From positions 1,663,738 to 1,727,737 of the forward strand of contig DS999405.1 in NCBI GenBank assembly GCA_000158155.1: a stretch of DNA of 64,000 bases. Reading direction: 5' to 3'. A program made the position numbers and the translations under genes. Positions 36,347-44,271 of this stretch are shown here, one piece after another (the first letter of the stretch is position 1; every line of letters begins with the position of its first letter). Source of the DNA: a gamma proteobacterium NOR5-3 (GTDB lineage Bacteria; Pseudomonadota; Gammaproteobacteria; Pseudomonadales; Halieaceae). The notes beneath the pieces were generated by a model. It made no database searches. It was not told where the DNA came from and was given only the letters and a program-made list of their open reading frames with translations.

Positions 36347-38251
36347 CTATTCTCCTACTTTATATAGAGCTAGAGTCTCGCTCTGCGCTGGACTGAAGCG
36401 GCCACTTGCCTCAATGGTGCGCAACTTGCGCAATTTGTCGACACAACCCTGTATTCCCTGTACTGCGACACAAAAATGCAGGTTCATTAGCATCAGCTGA
36501 ATATCCTGTGGCGCCTGCGACATGGCCTGATCGGTGTACCACAACGCTCGCTCATATCGCCCAAGCGCATTTTCCAACAGCGCCACGGTGGATAATAGAG
36601 GCGCGTGCTCCGAGGTGATAGGGGTTGATTTTGCAAGCGCCTGCAGCCTGTCTGCAAGAGCAAGCACGGTAGATTCATCGCAGCTATCTTCATACACTCG
36701 GTCGATCACCAACTGCATAGCTTCCCGCGCAGCCCGATCGTTCAATCCCGAGAAGGCTTTCATCAAGCGTATATCAGGCTCCAACAGGGTCTGCCCCGAC
36801 AAGCAGGACAGCGCCGTGGCGAAAACCACTCCATCGAGACTGCGTTCACCTGCGATACTGGGGTAGGCTTTGTCAGAATATTCCAAGGCCAGATCAAGAT
36901 TTTGTGACTGGGCTAACAACAGAGCCATGGCCCGGTTGGCCCGCGGCGACTTGGGGTGAGAATTAACGTCCTGTAATACGATCAGTTCATACTTGGACCA
37001 GACCATCGCTTGCGCACCAGTCTCAACGAGAAGTGAACCAGCATAACTAAACAACCAGACCAATATTGGAACCTTGATTGCCGGCGCCTTTTTCAGGCTG
37101 GCACTGAGGGCAAACGCCACCCCCAGCACAAGACCCACACCGGGGAAATAATTCCGATGCTCGAAGTAAGGCTCCAGCGCGAGCACCGTGGACTCCACAG
37201 CATGTCCCAGCAGAAATATTGCAGCACACAGCAGCAGTTGCTTACCCGCGGCATTGCTGCGCTGCCAAAACCCTAATAACACCCAAGCGACAAAAAACAA
37301 CAGACTGAGCAAGGTGGCAGGAGGACTAAGAAGTCCCGTAGAAAGACTAAAATCGTCGTGCACCAAACCTAGACGCGAAGTCTGCGGCAAGAAAAATTGC
37401 TGCAGATAGTCAAATACTATTCTGGGCTGACTCAGCGCTCGCTCCATAACCGTGTGATCACGAACCTGGTAGCCCTCGACGATCCAGAACCACTGGAGAA
37501 TCAGGACGCCGCCAATAAGCAGCACCAGCAGAGCGAATATTCGCGAGAATGCCACAGACATAGCTTCACCCCGCTTGCTGGCGCTGCTCTTTGGGTGTAG
37601 GGCCAGGAGCGCCGGAACTATCAAGATGAGAGTCGCGGCATTCTCTTTTGAGAAAACCGCCAAAACCGCCGTGCAAAGAGCTGCAACGCCCCAAACAAAA
37701 TGCCTACGCGACGCGCTTTCGAAACATTCTCGCCAGCGCAGCGCAAACAGCAGCGTCAACAACATGAAAAAGCTACACAGCAGGGTCATTCTCTGCACGT
37801 GGTAGAGAACTGTGGAGAGTTGCAGTGGGGCCCAACACCACAGGGCTGCGGCAAGGCAGGCGCTCGCCCGAGGCGAGAAACTCCCGAAAGCCCGAAGCAC
37901 CGCGAGTATCAACAGATAAACGAGCACAGTGTTGACAAGGTGAAGCACCAGGTTCACCGCTTTTCCCGTGGATGGGCTCGCGCCCCAAAGCAGCGCTTCG
38001 CCCACAAACGTGGCCATCGCTACAGGACGCCCCAAAGGCCCGGAGCCATTCCCAAAGACAATGGCTGAAGCCTCGCTTAGATCTATCTCCGCAGGATTCA
38101 TGCTGGGTATGTTGGGTCGATCGTCCAGTAACGCTGGCCCATCAATACCCGGCAGGTAGGCCCAACACATGAGCAGGGTAATGAGAACAAGCGCCAGCGC
38201 CGCCAAAAACGAAGCATGCATTTCGTTATTAACGTAGCGTTTAAGAGGCAT
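36347..38251 (-). CDS. Polytopic GT-C-like membrane protein with C-terminal helical repeats, second of a tandem paralogous pair
   Basis: A 634-residue inner-membrane protein with about ten or more hydrophobic helices in residues 12-410, then a soluble alpha-helical (TPR-like) tail. It shares ordered motifs with the upstream paralogue: DD at 43-44 in the first loop, GPLGRPVAM, NLVLHL, ALWC-APL-STV-Y-VQRM, SKENA (201-205) and AVESTVLALEPYFEHRNYFP (EHRNYFP at 364-370). An acidic pair in the first loop and an HRNYLP-type motif recur in bacterial relatives of TMTC O-mannosyltransferases, so a lipid-linked sugar transferase acting in the periplasm is inferred. The start overlaps the upstream stop (TAATG). 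Function untested; pilin is the suggested acceptor from context. Confidence 0.75.
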   Translation of the reverse strand: MPLKRYVNNEMHASFLAALALVLITLLMCWAYLPGIDGPALLDDRPNIPSMNPAEIDLSEASAIVFGNGSGPLGRPVAMATFVGEALLWGASPSTGKAVNLVLHLVNTVLVYLLILAVLRAFGSFSPRASACLAAALWCWAPLQLSTVLYHVQRMTLLCSFFMLLTLLFALRWRECFESASRRHFVWGVAALCTAVLAVFSKENAATLILIVPALLALHPKSSASKRGEAMSVAFSRIFALLVLLIGGVLILQWFWIVEGYQVRDHTVMERALSQPRIVFDYLQQFFLPQTSRLGLVHDDFSLSTGLLSPPATLLSLLFFVAWVLLGFWQRSNAAGKQLLLCAAIFLLGHAVESTVLALEPYFEHRNYFPGVGLVLGVAFALSASLKKAPAIKVPILVWLFSYAGSLLVETGAQAMVWSKYELIVLQDVNSHPKSPRANRAMALLLAQSQNLDLALEYSDKAYPSIAGERSLDGVVFATALSCLSGQTLLEPDIRLMKAFSGLNDRAAREAMQLVIDRVYEDSCDESTVLALADRLQALAKSTPITSEHAPLLSTVALLENALGRYERALWYTDQAMSQAPQDIQLMLMNLHFCVAVQGIQGCVDKLRKLRTIEASGRFSPAQSETLALYKVGE

Positions 38252-40167
38252 TAATCGAGAGCTCGCGCCATGGGCGCAAGAAAACGACGCTGTGTGTCAG
38301 CGCGCATCAAGCGCTGCATGGACTGGAGTGCCCTGCCACGCTGACCGTTTTCACTATAGATTTCGATGAGCCGTGCATGCGGCACTGGCTCCAGCGGTGA
38401 GCGCTCGGCCAAGTGCTGGTACACCCCTAGAGCTTCCTGCTGGTCATTAGACACAAGCCTGGCCCGCAATCCGCCCACAAATATCGGCCGCTGATTCAAG
38501 GTCTCCAGAATGGAGACGAATGCCGCTCGACTGTCTGAACTCATGCGACAGGTGCCGTCCACGAGACAGTCAGTGAGAAAAACCATTGCCGTATAGTCTT
38601 CGGCTTGAAGCGGCCGCGATGTTAAAGACTGCAATAGCAGTGATTCCCAAGCTTCACTACCAAACAACTCCGGTAGTATGGAGCCCTCGATCCTGATCAG
38701 CATCACCAGCGCAGCAATGTCGGGCTCCTCTTTGAGAGCCAACAGTCTGAGCCGACGCAGCGCCTCCACACGCCTTGCCTGACGCAGGGTCCGCCCATCA
38801 GCCCCGAATTCCGCAATGGCGCTATCGTCCAGAAGCGACGCGGCATACAGAAAGTCAGCGCGAGCGGACTTCGGTGAATTTTGATGCGCATACCGGTAAA
38901 TACTCTCCGCAGACGTCCATATCTGTGCGCGCAAGACCAGCATGGACAAGGACAACAAGAATAACAGCCCAAGCAAGACCATCAGGAATCGCTCCCTGCG
39001 ATACCGACTGGAGAGCTCAAAAAGCGCTGCAAGCACCCCTATAAATAGCCCCACCGAGGGAAGATAGTTGCGATGCTCATATGCAACTTCAAGCGCAAAA
39101 ACCGTCGACTCAAGACTGTGCGCGATGAGAAAGAAACACAGCGCAAAAATCAGTGCCTGGCAGCGAAGAATGACGGCAGTCAAAATCGCTAGTGGCCATG
39201 CTAACAATGCGAGGGCAAAAAGCTGCGAGCCACCTCCAGCCAAAGCCCACTGTCCATCCTGAAAGAAAACGAGCGGGCGAATATTGGGCACAAGACTCCA
39301 TTGCAAATACTTCCAAAGTAGCTGCGGCTGTACAGCAACGCGGTCGTGCAGACCAAAGTCTCGATCTGCGTAGCTCGCAGTCAACCAGGCAGGCTCGAAG
39401 ACGTATAACAAAATCGGCAACAACAAATACAGCACGAGAAGGCCCCAGGAGAAACGTTCAAGTAGCCGAATTTTGGAGCCTGCGAAAGTCCATGCAAAAA
39501 CGCAGGTTTCGACCAGCAATAAAAGTGGCAACAACAGCACAGCATTTTCTTTGCTGTAGATCCCCAAAACAAAGAACAAGCCTAGCCATAGAAGCAGGGC
39601 AAGCGCTTCCTGAACATGAGGAGCACTTTGGAGCCATCGGGTTCGATAGCGCAGGTAGATTACCAAGCCTCCCAGAACCCACAGGGTGCTCAACTGGCTC
39701 ATCCTCTGCACCGCGTACATTACTGTGGACACATGCAGCGGGGCGGAGCACCAAAGGGCGGCAGTTACCAACGCAGCCACCTTGGCATGCTGCGCAGCGA
39801 CGCCCCAGAGGACAAAGATCCGGAATGCCAAATAGCCCAAAAGACCGGCTATGAGTAGATGCAAGAACAGGTTGACGCTCTTAACGCGGCCAGGGTCCAA
39901 AACGCCTTGAGAGTCACGCTGGAAAACAAAACTTAGCATTGCTACTGGTCGCCCCAGTGGCCCCGCTCTGCCACTAACCGCAACCCTACGCAGATCATCA
40001 AACTGCGTGAGTTCAAACTCTTGAATCGCTCTGTTTTGCAACAGATTGGGGGCATCATCAAGCAGCCAGGGACCTGAGAGCGCCGGCAAGTACGCAGACG
40101 CCACTGTTAAAAGAGCTAAGAACCCTAAAGCGAGTACCACCTTATTTTGATAGTGATCTACTTGCAT
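38251..40167 (-). CDS. Polytopic GT-C-like membrane protein with C-terminal helical repeats, first of a tandem paralogous pair
   Basis: A 638-residue relative of the next gene downstream, with a similar plan: about ten or more membrane helices in residues 9-420 and a helical-repeat tail (about 425-638). Diagnostic residues: DD 37-38 (WLLDDAPN), GPLGRPVAM, NLFLHL, ALWCSAPLHVSTVMYAVQRM, SKENA (205-209), SLESTVFALEVAYEHRNYLP (EHRNYLP 364-370). Paralogy is obvious, but identity is moderate, so the two may differ in sugar or acceptor. It is the first gene after the pilA terminator, and its 5' region holds an array of thirteen 8-bp repeats. The start has only a weak ribosome site. Confidence 0.75.
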   Translation of the reverse strand: MQVDHYQNKVVLALGFLALLTVASAYLPALSGPWLLDDAPNLLQNRAIQEFELTQFDDLRRVAVSGRAGPLGRPVAMLSFVFQRDSQGVLDPGRVKSVNLFLHLLIAGLLGYLAFRIFVLWGVAAQHAKVAALVTAALWCSAPLHVSTVMYAVQRMSQLSTLWVLGGLVIYLRYRTRWLQSAPHVQEALALLLWLGLFFVLGIYSKENAVLLLPLLLLVETCVFAWTFAGSKIRLLERFSWGLLVLYLLLPILLYVFEPAWLTASYADRDFGLHDRVAVQPQLLWKYLQWSLVPNIRPLVFFQDGQWALAGGGSQLFALALLAWPLAILTAVILRCQALIFALCFFLIAHSLESTVFALEVAYEHRNYLPSVGLFIGVLAALFELSSRYRRERFLMVLLGLLFLLSLSMLVLRAQIWTSAESIYRYAHQNSPKSARADFLYAASLLDDSAIAEFGADGRTLRQARRVEALRRLRLLALKEEPDIAALVMLIRIEGSILPELFGSEAWESLLLQSLTSRPLQAEDYTAMVFLTDCLVDGTCRMSSDSRAAFVSILETLNQRPIFVGGLRARLVSNDQQEALGVYQHLAERSPLEPVPHARLIEIYSENGQRGRALQSMQRLMRADTQRRFLAPMARALD

Positions 40168-40203
40168 GGAAACTCAATCATTAGCGTGCGCGCAAATCTC
40201 AAA

Positions 40204-40232
40204 AGCATAAGACAGTCAGCAGCTCAGCAGCT
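40204..40232 (-). promoter_or_regulatory. Possible promoter of the glycosyltransferase-like operon, -35 region inside the octamer array
   Basis: Read on the minus strand, TATGCT (40204-40209) is a reasonable -10 box about 40 bp before the ATG at 40167. At the usual 17-bp spacing the -35 box would fall at 40227-40232, within the octamer repeats, where no good TTGACA match exists. A promoter that depends on repeat-derived sequence is therefore possible. Weak evidence. Confidence 0.3.
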
Positions 40233-40320
40233 CAGTGGCTCAGTGGCTCAGTGGCTCAGCAGCTCAGCAGCTCAGTGGCTCAGTGGCTCAGTGGCTCAGT
40301 GGCTCAGTGGCTCAGTGGCT
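40217..40320. repeat. Tandem array of thirteen 8-bp units
   Basis: The stretch consists of exactly 13 uninterrupted octamers of two kinds differing at two bases: A = CAGCAGCT and B = CAGTGGCT, in the order A A B B B A A B B B B B B. It lies between the pilA terminator and the first GT-C-like gene, starting 50 bp upstream of that start codon. On the minus strand every frame meets TGA within the B units, so the array is not part of the downstream coding sequence. Unit structure and homogeneity suggest slipped-strand expansion, with block-wise A/B duplication. Confidence 0.97.
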
Positions 40321-40346
40321 CAGACAATAGCACGTGCAGAGCAGGC

Positions 40347-40380
40347 AAAAAAAAACCGGGTCGCGTGGCGACCCGGTTTA
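40347..40380 (-). terminator. Rho-independent terminator of pilA
   Basis: On the minus strand, AAACCGGGTCGC and GCGACCCGGTTT form a 12-bp GC-rich stem with a three-base loop, immediately followed by a run of eight or nine T residues. It lies about 30 bp after the pilA stop. It should give a discrete, abundant pilA mRNA and separate pilA from the glycosyltransferase-like genes downstream. Confidence 0.93.
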
Positions 40381-40409
40381 CTATGAGACCAATGCCTCGT
40401 GCTGAGACT

Positions 40410-40868
40410 CTAGCCGCGACAATTAGCCGGCAAGTGGTTGGGGAGCACGGGAGATCCAGAGGTAGGCCGGCAAGTCCATTGAATGCTGCGGGTATTCGGA
40501 TCGGTAACCGCGACTAGCTCGAAGCTCAAAACTCCACCAGAGCCGGGCATCACGCTCTGCTTCACGGCCGCTCGTATCGTGTCAGTGCCATTGTACACGA
40601 TGGAAGAGATGATCAAAGTCTCAACAGTCCGCACCCCAGATTGGGCCACACTTGGCATTGCACCCTGCGATGCATAAAACTCAGCAATACTCGTTTTAGC
40701 TTCAGCCAAGCGCGCCATAGGCTCAGCCATCCGCGCCCGCACTGTGTAATCCTGATAAGCAGGCAGCGCAATCGCAGCCAAGATTCCAACAATCGCGATA
40801 ACGATCATCAATTCGATCAGCGTAAAGCCCTGCTGTCGTTGCATGCGTTGCATGTTTACTTTCTTCAT
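40410..40868 (-). CDS. pilA: Type IV pilin (PilA)
   Basis: Major type IVa pilin subunit, 152 residues as precursor. A short basic leader ([14 protein letters not shown]) is cleaved before [20 protein letters not shown] (+5 Glu); the rest is a globular head ending with a probable disulfide loop between the two Cys in [23 protein letters not shown] (split here: TC near 130, NC near 150). The loop is rich in Ser, Thr and Pro, suitable for O-glycosylation. The ATG at 40868 is preceded by GGAGAG; the 15-codon longer reading is upstream leader. Divergent from pilB. Processed by PilD. Confidence 0.96.
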   Translation of the reverse strand: MKKVNMQRMQRQQGFTLIELMIVIAIVGILAAIALPAYQDYTVRARMAEPMARLAEAKTSIAEFYASQGAMPSVAQSGVRTVETLIISSIVYNGTDTIRAAVKQSVMPGSGGVLSFELVAVTDPNTRSIQWTCRPTSGSPVLPNHLPANCRG

Positions 40869-40931
40869 GGTTTCTCTCCAGTTAATTGGCAGCCCATCAG
40901 GGCCGCGAAACACTTTCTATCGTCACGTATT

Positions 40932-40949
40932 AAGCAGGTTACGGGCCAA
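40932..40949 (-). promoter_or_regulatory. Predicted sigma54 (-24/-12) promoter of pilA
   Basis: The minus strand reads TTGGCCCGTAACCTGCTT, with GG and GC exactly 10 bp apart as sigma54 requires, differing from the TGGCAC-N5-TTGC consensus at two positions. Transcription would start near 40922, about 54 nt before the pilA ATG. PilR/RpoN control of pilA is well established in Pseudomonas. Confidence 0.72.
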
Positions 40950-41065
40950 TTTCACTGAAAATGAAATAAAGCCAAATAATACAGAGACTTAAAAAATATC
41001 TAGGACCAGCCACCCTGAGGCCAACGTACGCAGAACTCGCACCATTTCGCCCCGCTTGATCACTA

Positions 41066-41084
41066 ACTGACATTTTTTGTCAGT
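41066..41084. promoter_or_regulatory. Perfect inverted repeat, candidate activator site for pilA
   Basis: ACTGACA (41066-41072) and TGTCAGT (41078-41084) flank five T residues. It is about 145-160 bp upstream of the predicted pilA transcription start, a normal distance for a sigma54 enhancer. TGTC half-sites resemble those reported for PilR. The T-run is in the loop and not after the stem, so it is not a terminator. Confidence 0.45.
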
Positions 41085-41235
41085 ACGGCGCCCAAAAAAG
41101 GTCCCAATCTTTCATCACACGGCCAACAGACCAATTTGCAGGAGCAACAAATTCACCACAATCAATACCATATAAGGACTTCAGCCACGCTGGCGCTACC
41201 GCTATACTCTGCGGGTTGATTTAGGGCAGCTACGC

Positions 41236-42957
41236 ATGAACGAACGAGTCAGCGGTAAACCCTCCGGCCTGGCCGGGCGCCTTGTTATCGAGGGACTCCT
41301 CGATGCAGAGCAGGCCTCCAAGGCCCAGGCCGCCGCCGCCAATGAACGAATCCCCTTCGTTCGGTACTTAGTCGACGAGGTAAAAATCGACAGCCACAAG
41401 CTGGCAGAAATCGCCTCGCAGGAGTTCGGTGCAGCGCGCTTTGACATAACAGCGTTTGATGCACAATTCTTACCCCAGGGCGTGGTGGAGCCCGAACTGG
41501 TCACCAAACACCACGCGCTGCCGCTCTACAGCCGGGGTAAGCGTCTCTTTATCGCAGTCTCCGATCCCACCAATCTCGCAGCGCTCGATGAAATCAAGTT
41601 CCACACGGGTCTGAATACCGAAGCCATTCTGGTTGATGAGAAGAGCCTGCAAAAGGCCATTGCGGAATGGACCGACGCGCAGGACGACATGAGCGGCGGT
41701 CTCGACGACCTGGAGTCCGACGAGTTTGACGATATTGATATCGGCGCGGTCGATAACGACGCAGACCCCGAAGACGACAGTGGTAGCAGTGTCGACGAAA
41801 CGCCGATCGTACGATTTGTTAACAAAGTGCTGGTTGACGCCATTAAACAGGGCGCATCCGATATTCACTTTGAGCCCTATGAAAAAGACTACCGCGTTCG
41901 CTTCCGTACGGATGGCGTATTGAGAGAAGTTGTCCGCCCCCCCCGTAATTTAGCGCCACGCTTGTCTGCGCGCTTAAAAGTCATGTCCCAGATGGACATT
42001 TCTGAGCGGCGAATGCCGCAGGACGGACGCATTCAGATGAAACTCTCCCGGAATCGCTCCATCGACTTCCGGGTCAACACGCTGCCCACGCTCTTTGGCG
42101 AAAAAATAGTTCTACGGATACTGGATCCCACGAGTGCTCAGATGGGGATCGACGCGCTGGGCTACGACCCGGATCAAAAAGACATGTTCATGAAGGCGCT
42201 AAAGCAGCCTCAGGGCATGATTCTGGTTACCGGGCCAACGGGTTCTGGTAAAACCGTCTCGCTCTATACCGGCCTCAATATACTCAACGAGCCGGAGCGA
42301 AATATCTCCACCGCAGAAGACCCGGTAGAAATCAATCTCTCGGGCATCAACCAGGTACACGTGAACGCAAAAGTCGGCCTTAACTTTGCGGAGGCCCTGC
42401 GCTCGTTCCTGCGCCAGGACCCGGACGTGATCATGGTGGGTGAGATCCGCGATCTCGAGACGGCAGAAATTGCGATCAAGGCTGCGCAAACGGGCCACTT
42501 GGTACTGTCGACACTACACACCAACAGCGCCGCAGAAACCATCAGTCGTTTGCTGAACATGGGCGTTCCCGCGTTCAATGTCGCGACTTCGGTGAGTCTT
42601 ATTATTGCGCAGCGTCTGGGTCGTCGCCTGTGTAAAGAATGTGCCGCCCCGGCAGAGATACCCCACGAGACGTTGCTTGAGCAGGGCTTCAGTGAAGAAA
42701 TGCTTGCCTCGGCGACCATCATGAAAGCCGTGGGTTGTGACGCCTGCAAAGACGGCTATAAAGGACGTGTGGGTATTTACGAAGTTGTTCGCATCACTCC
42801 CGAGATCGCCAACACGATCATGGAAGACGGCAACTCACTGGAAATCGCACGCCAGGCCAGAGCCCATGGCTTCGCCGATCTGCGAACATCAGCATTGCGA
42901 AAATGTGCCCAAGGTCTGATTAGTCTTGAAGAAGTAAACCGAGTTACGATTGACTGA
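41236..42957 (+). CDS. pilB: Type IV pilus extension ATPase (PilB)
   Basis: Cytoplasmic hexameric ATPase that powers pilus assembly; 573 residues. An MshEN/N1-type domain (about 1-145) is joined by a strongly acidic linker (about 150-187, rich in Asp and Glu) to the catalytic part: ASDIHFEP, RTDGVLREV, Walker [11 protein letters not shown] (333-342), Asp box STAEDPVEI, Walker B DPDVIMVGEIRD, His box STLHTNS, and a tetracysteine zinc site (C466, C469, C501, C504). The AGGGCAG ribosome site precedes the ATG. First gene of pilBCD-coaE. Paralogue of GspE at 9.5 kb. Confidence 0.97.
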   Translation: MNERVSGKPSGLAGRLVIEGLLDAEQASKAQAAAANERIPFVRYLVDEVKIDSHKLAEIASQEFGAARFDITAFDAQFLPQGVVEPELVTKHHALPLYSRGKRLFIAVSDPTNLAALDEIKFHTGLNTEAILVDEKSLQKAIAEWTDAQDDMSGGLDDLESDEFDDIDIGAVDNDADPEDDSGSSVDETPIVRFVNKVLVDAIKQGASDIHFEPYEKDYRVRFRTDGVLREVVRPPRNLAPRLSARLKVMSQMDISERRMPQDGRIQMKLSRNRSIDFRVNTLPTLFGEKIVLRILDPTSAQMGIDALGYDPDQKDMFMKALKQPQGMILVTGPTGSGKTVSLYTGLNILNEPERNISTAEDPVEINLSGINQVHVNAKVGLNFAEALRSFLRQDPDVIMVGEIRDLETAEIAIKAAQTGHLVLSTLHTNSAAETISRLLNMGVPAFNVATSVSLIIAQRLGRRLCKECAAPAEIPHETLLEQGFSEEMLASATIMKAVGCDACKDGYKGRVGIYEVVRITPEIANTIMEDGNSLEIARQARAHGFADLRTSALRKCAQGLISLEEVNRVTID

Positions 42958-43013
42958 TAAACAGCCTGACTTATGCAGGTGTTCTAACGACGACAGGAGA
43001 TGGGCCAAACAAC

Positions 43014-44231
43014 ATGGCAACGACGGCGACCAGCGAACTGTTTACCTGGAGTGGCACCGATAAAAACGGGCGCCAGACTAAAGGCGAGATCAATGCGCCG
43101 TCGCAAGCTATGGCGCGAGCTCAGCTCAGGCAAAGAGGCATCAACCCCCGGTCGGTACGACGCAAGTCAAAACCCCTGTTCAGCGCCCGAAAAAAACCTA
43201 TCAAACCGGCTGACATCGCTATTTTCACGCGCCAGATGGCGACCATGATGAAAGCGGGTGTTCCACTGGTACAAAGCTTCGATATCGTCGGTGATGGCCT
43301 CGAAAATCCATCCATGAAAGAGCTTGTTAACGGCATCAAGAACGATGTTTCCGCAGGGGGTGGGCTAGCCCTTTCTCTGAGTAAATTCCCCCGCCACTTT
43401 GACGAACTTTTTTGCTCGCTGGTCGGTGCGGGTGAGTCTGCCGGTACACTCGAGGTGATGTTGGACCGTGTTGCCACCTATAAAGAAAAGACCGAGCAGT
43501 TAAAAGCCAAAATCAAAAAAGCACTGACTTACCCCACCGCTGTTATCGTGGTGGCGCTGGTGGTATCGGGCATTCTACTTGTAAAGGTGGTTCCCCAGTT
43601 CGCAGAGACTTTTTCAAGCTTTGGTGCAGACTTGCCGGCATTTACCTTAATGGTCCTGCGACTGTCGGACTTTATGCAGGCTTGGTGGTTTATTATTGTT
43701 ATCGGCATTGTCGCCTCGGTGTACGCCTTCAAAGAGTTACGCCTGAAATCCAAGTCGTTTAGTGATGGCGTGGACCGGCTGATGCTGAAACTGCCCATTT
43801 TTGGCGATATCGTTCATGATGCGGTTGTGGCGCGATTTTCCAGAACCTTGGCGACTACCTTCAACGCCGGTGTTCCCCTGGTAGATGCCCTGGAATCTAC
43901 AGCCGGTGCCGCGGGCAACTCGGTGTTTAGCGCAGCAATTTTGCAGATTCGGGACGATGTCACTACCGGCTCGACCCTCTACAACTCCGTAAAGAGCACC
44001 GGCTTGTTTCCAAACATGCTGCTACAGATGATCTCCATTGGAGAAGAATCTGGCCAGCTGGACGAAATGCTGGACAAGGTAGCCACACATTACGAAGAAG
44101 CAGTGGACAACTCCGTGGACAGCCTCAGCTCACTCATGGAGCCGATGATCATGTCGGTCCTGGGTGTGCTTGTAGGCGGCCTGATGATTGCTATGTACCT
44201 GCCCATATTCATGCTGGGATCCGTGATCTAA
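43014..44231 (+). CDS. pilC: Type IV pilus inner-membrane platform protein (PilC)
   Basis: Polytopic platform protein of 405 residues with the two T2SSF repeats (about 70-190 and 275-395; both begin with IFTRQMATMMKAGVPLVQ-like and FSRTLATTFNAGVPLVDAL segments). Membrane helices are near 170-195, 220-242 and 378-400. It works with PilB to add pilin subunits. An AGGAG lies 15 bp before the ATG, farther than ideal. It lies between pilB and pilD. Confidence 0.97.
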   Translation: MATTATSELFTWSGTDKNGRQTKGEINAPSQAMARAQLRQRGINPRSVRRKSKPLFSARKKPIKPADIAIFTRQMATMMKAGVPLVQSFDIVGDGLENPSMKELVNGIKNDVSAGGGLALSLSKFPRHFDELFCSLVGAGESAGTLEVMLDRVATYKEKTEQLKAKIKKALTYPTAVIVVALVVSGILLVKVVPQFAETFSSFGADLPAFTLMVLRLSDFMQAWWFIIVIGIVASVYAFKELRLKSKSFSDGVDRLMLKLPIFGDIVHDAVVARFSRTLATTFNAGVPLVDALESTAGAAGNSVFSAAILQIRDDVTTGSTLYNSVKSTGLFPNMLLQMISIGEESGQLDEMLDKVATHYEEAVDNSVDSLSSLMEPMIMSVLGVLVGGLMIAMYLPIFMLGSVI

Positions 44232-44271
44232 AACGTTGTCGGACCCTGCGCTGGTTTGACAAGATATCACT

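Larger units (their letters stand above)
40869..41235. other. pilA-pilB divergent intergenic region (367 bp)
   Basis: This stretch has no credible gene. It contains the predicted sigma54 promoter of pilA (40932-40949), a perfect inverted repeat (41066-41084) and, near the other end, a possible sigma70 promoter for pilB (TTCAGC 41180-41185, 17-bp spacer, TATACT 41203-41208). It is visibly more AT-rich than the surrounding genes. In pseudomonads a tRNA gene lies close to pilA; I saw none here. Confidence 0.7.

Noticed and set aside
40217-40320. CRISPR array
   Set aside because: Units are 8 bp and contiguous with no spacers, and no cas genes are present.
40147-40517. Plus-strand open frames through the octamer array (QWLSGSVA repeats)
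   Set aside because: An 8-bp repeat without stop codons on that strand opens frames automatically. There is no ribosome site or partner, and the frames overlap the pilA terminator and the 3' end of pilA.
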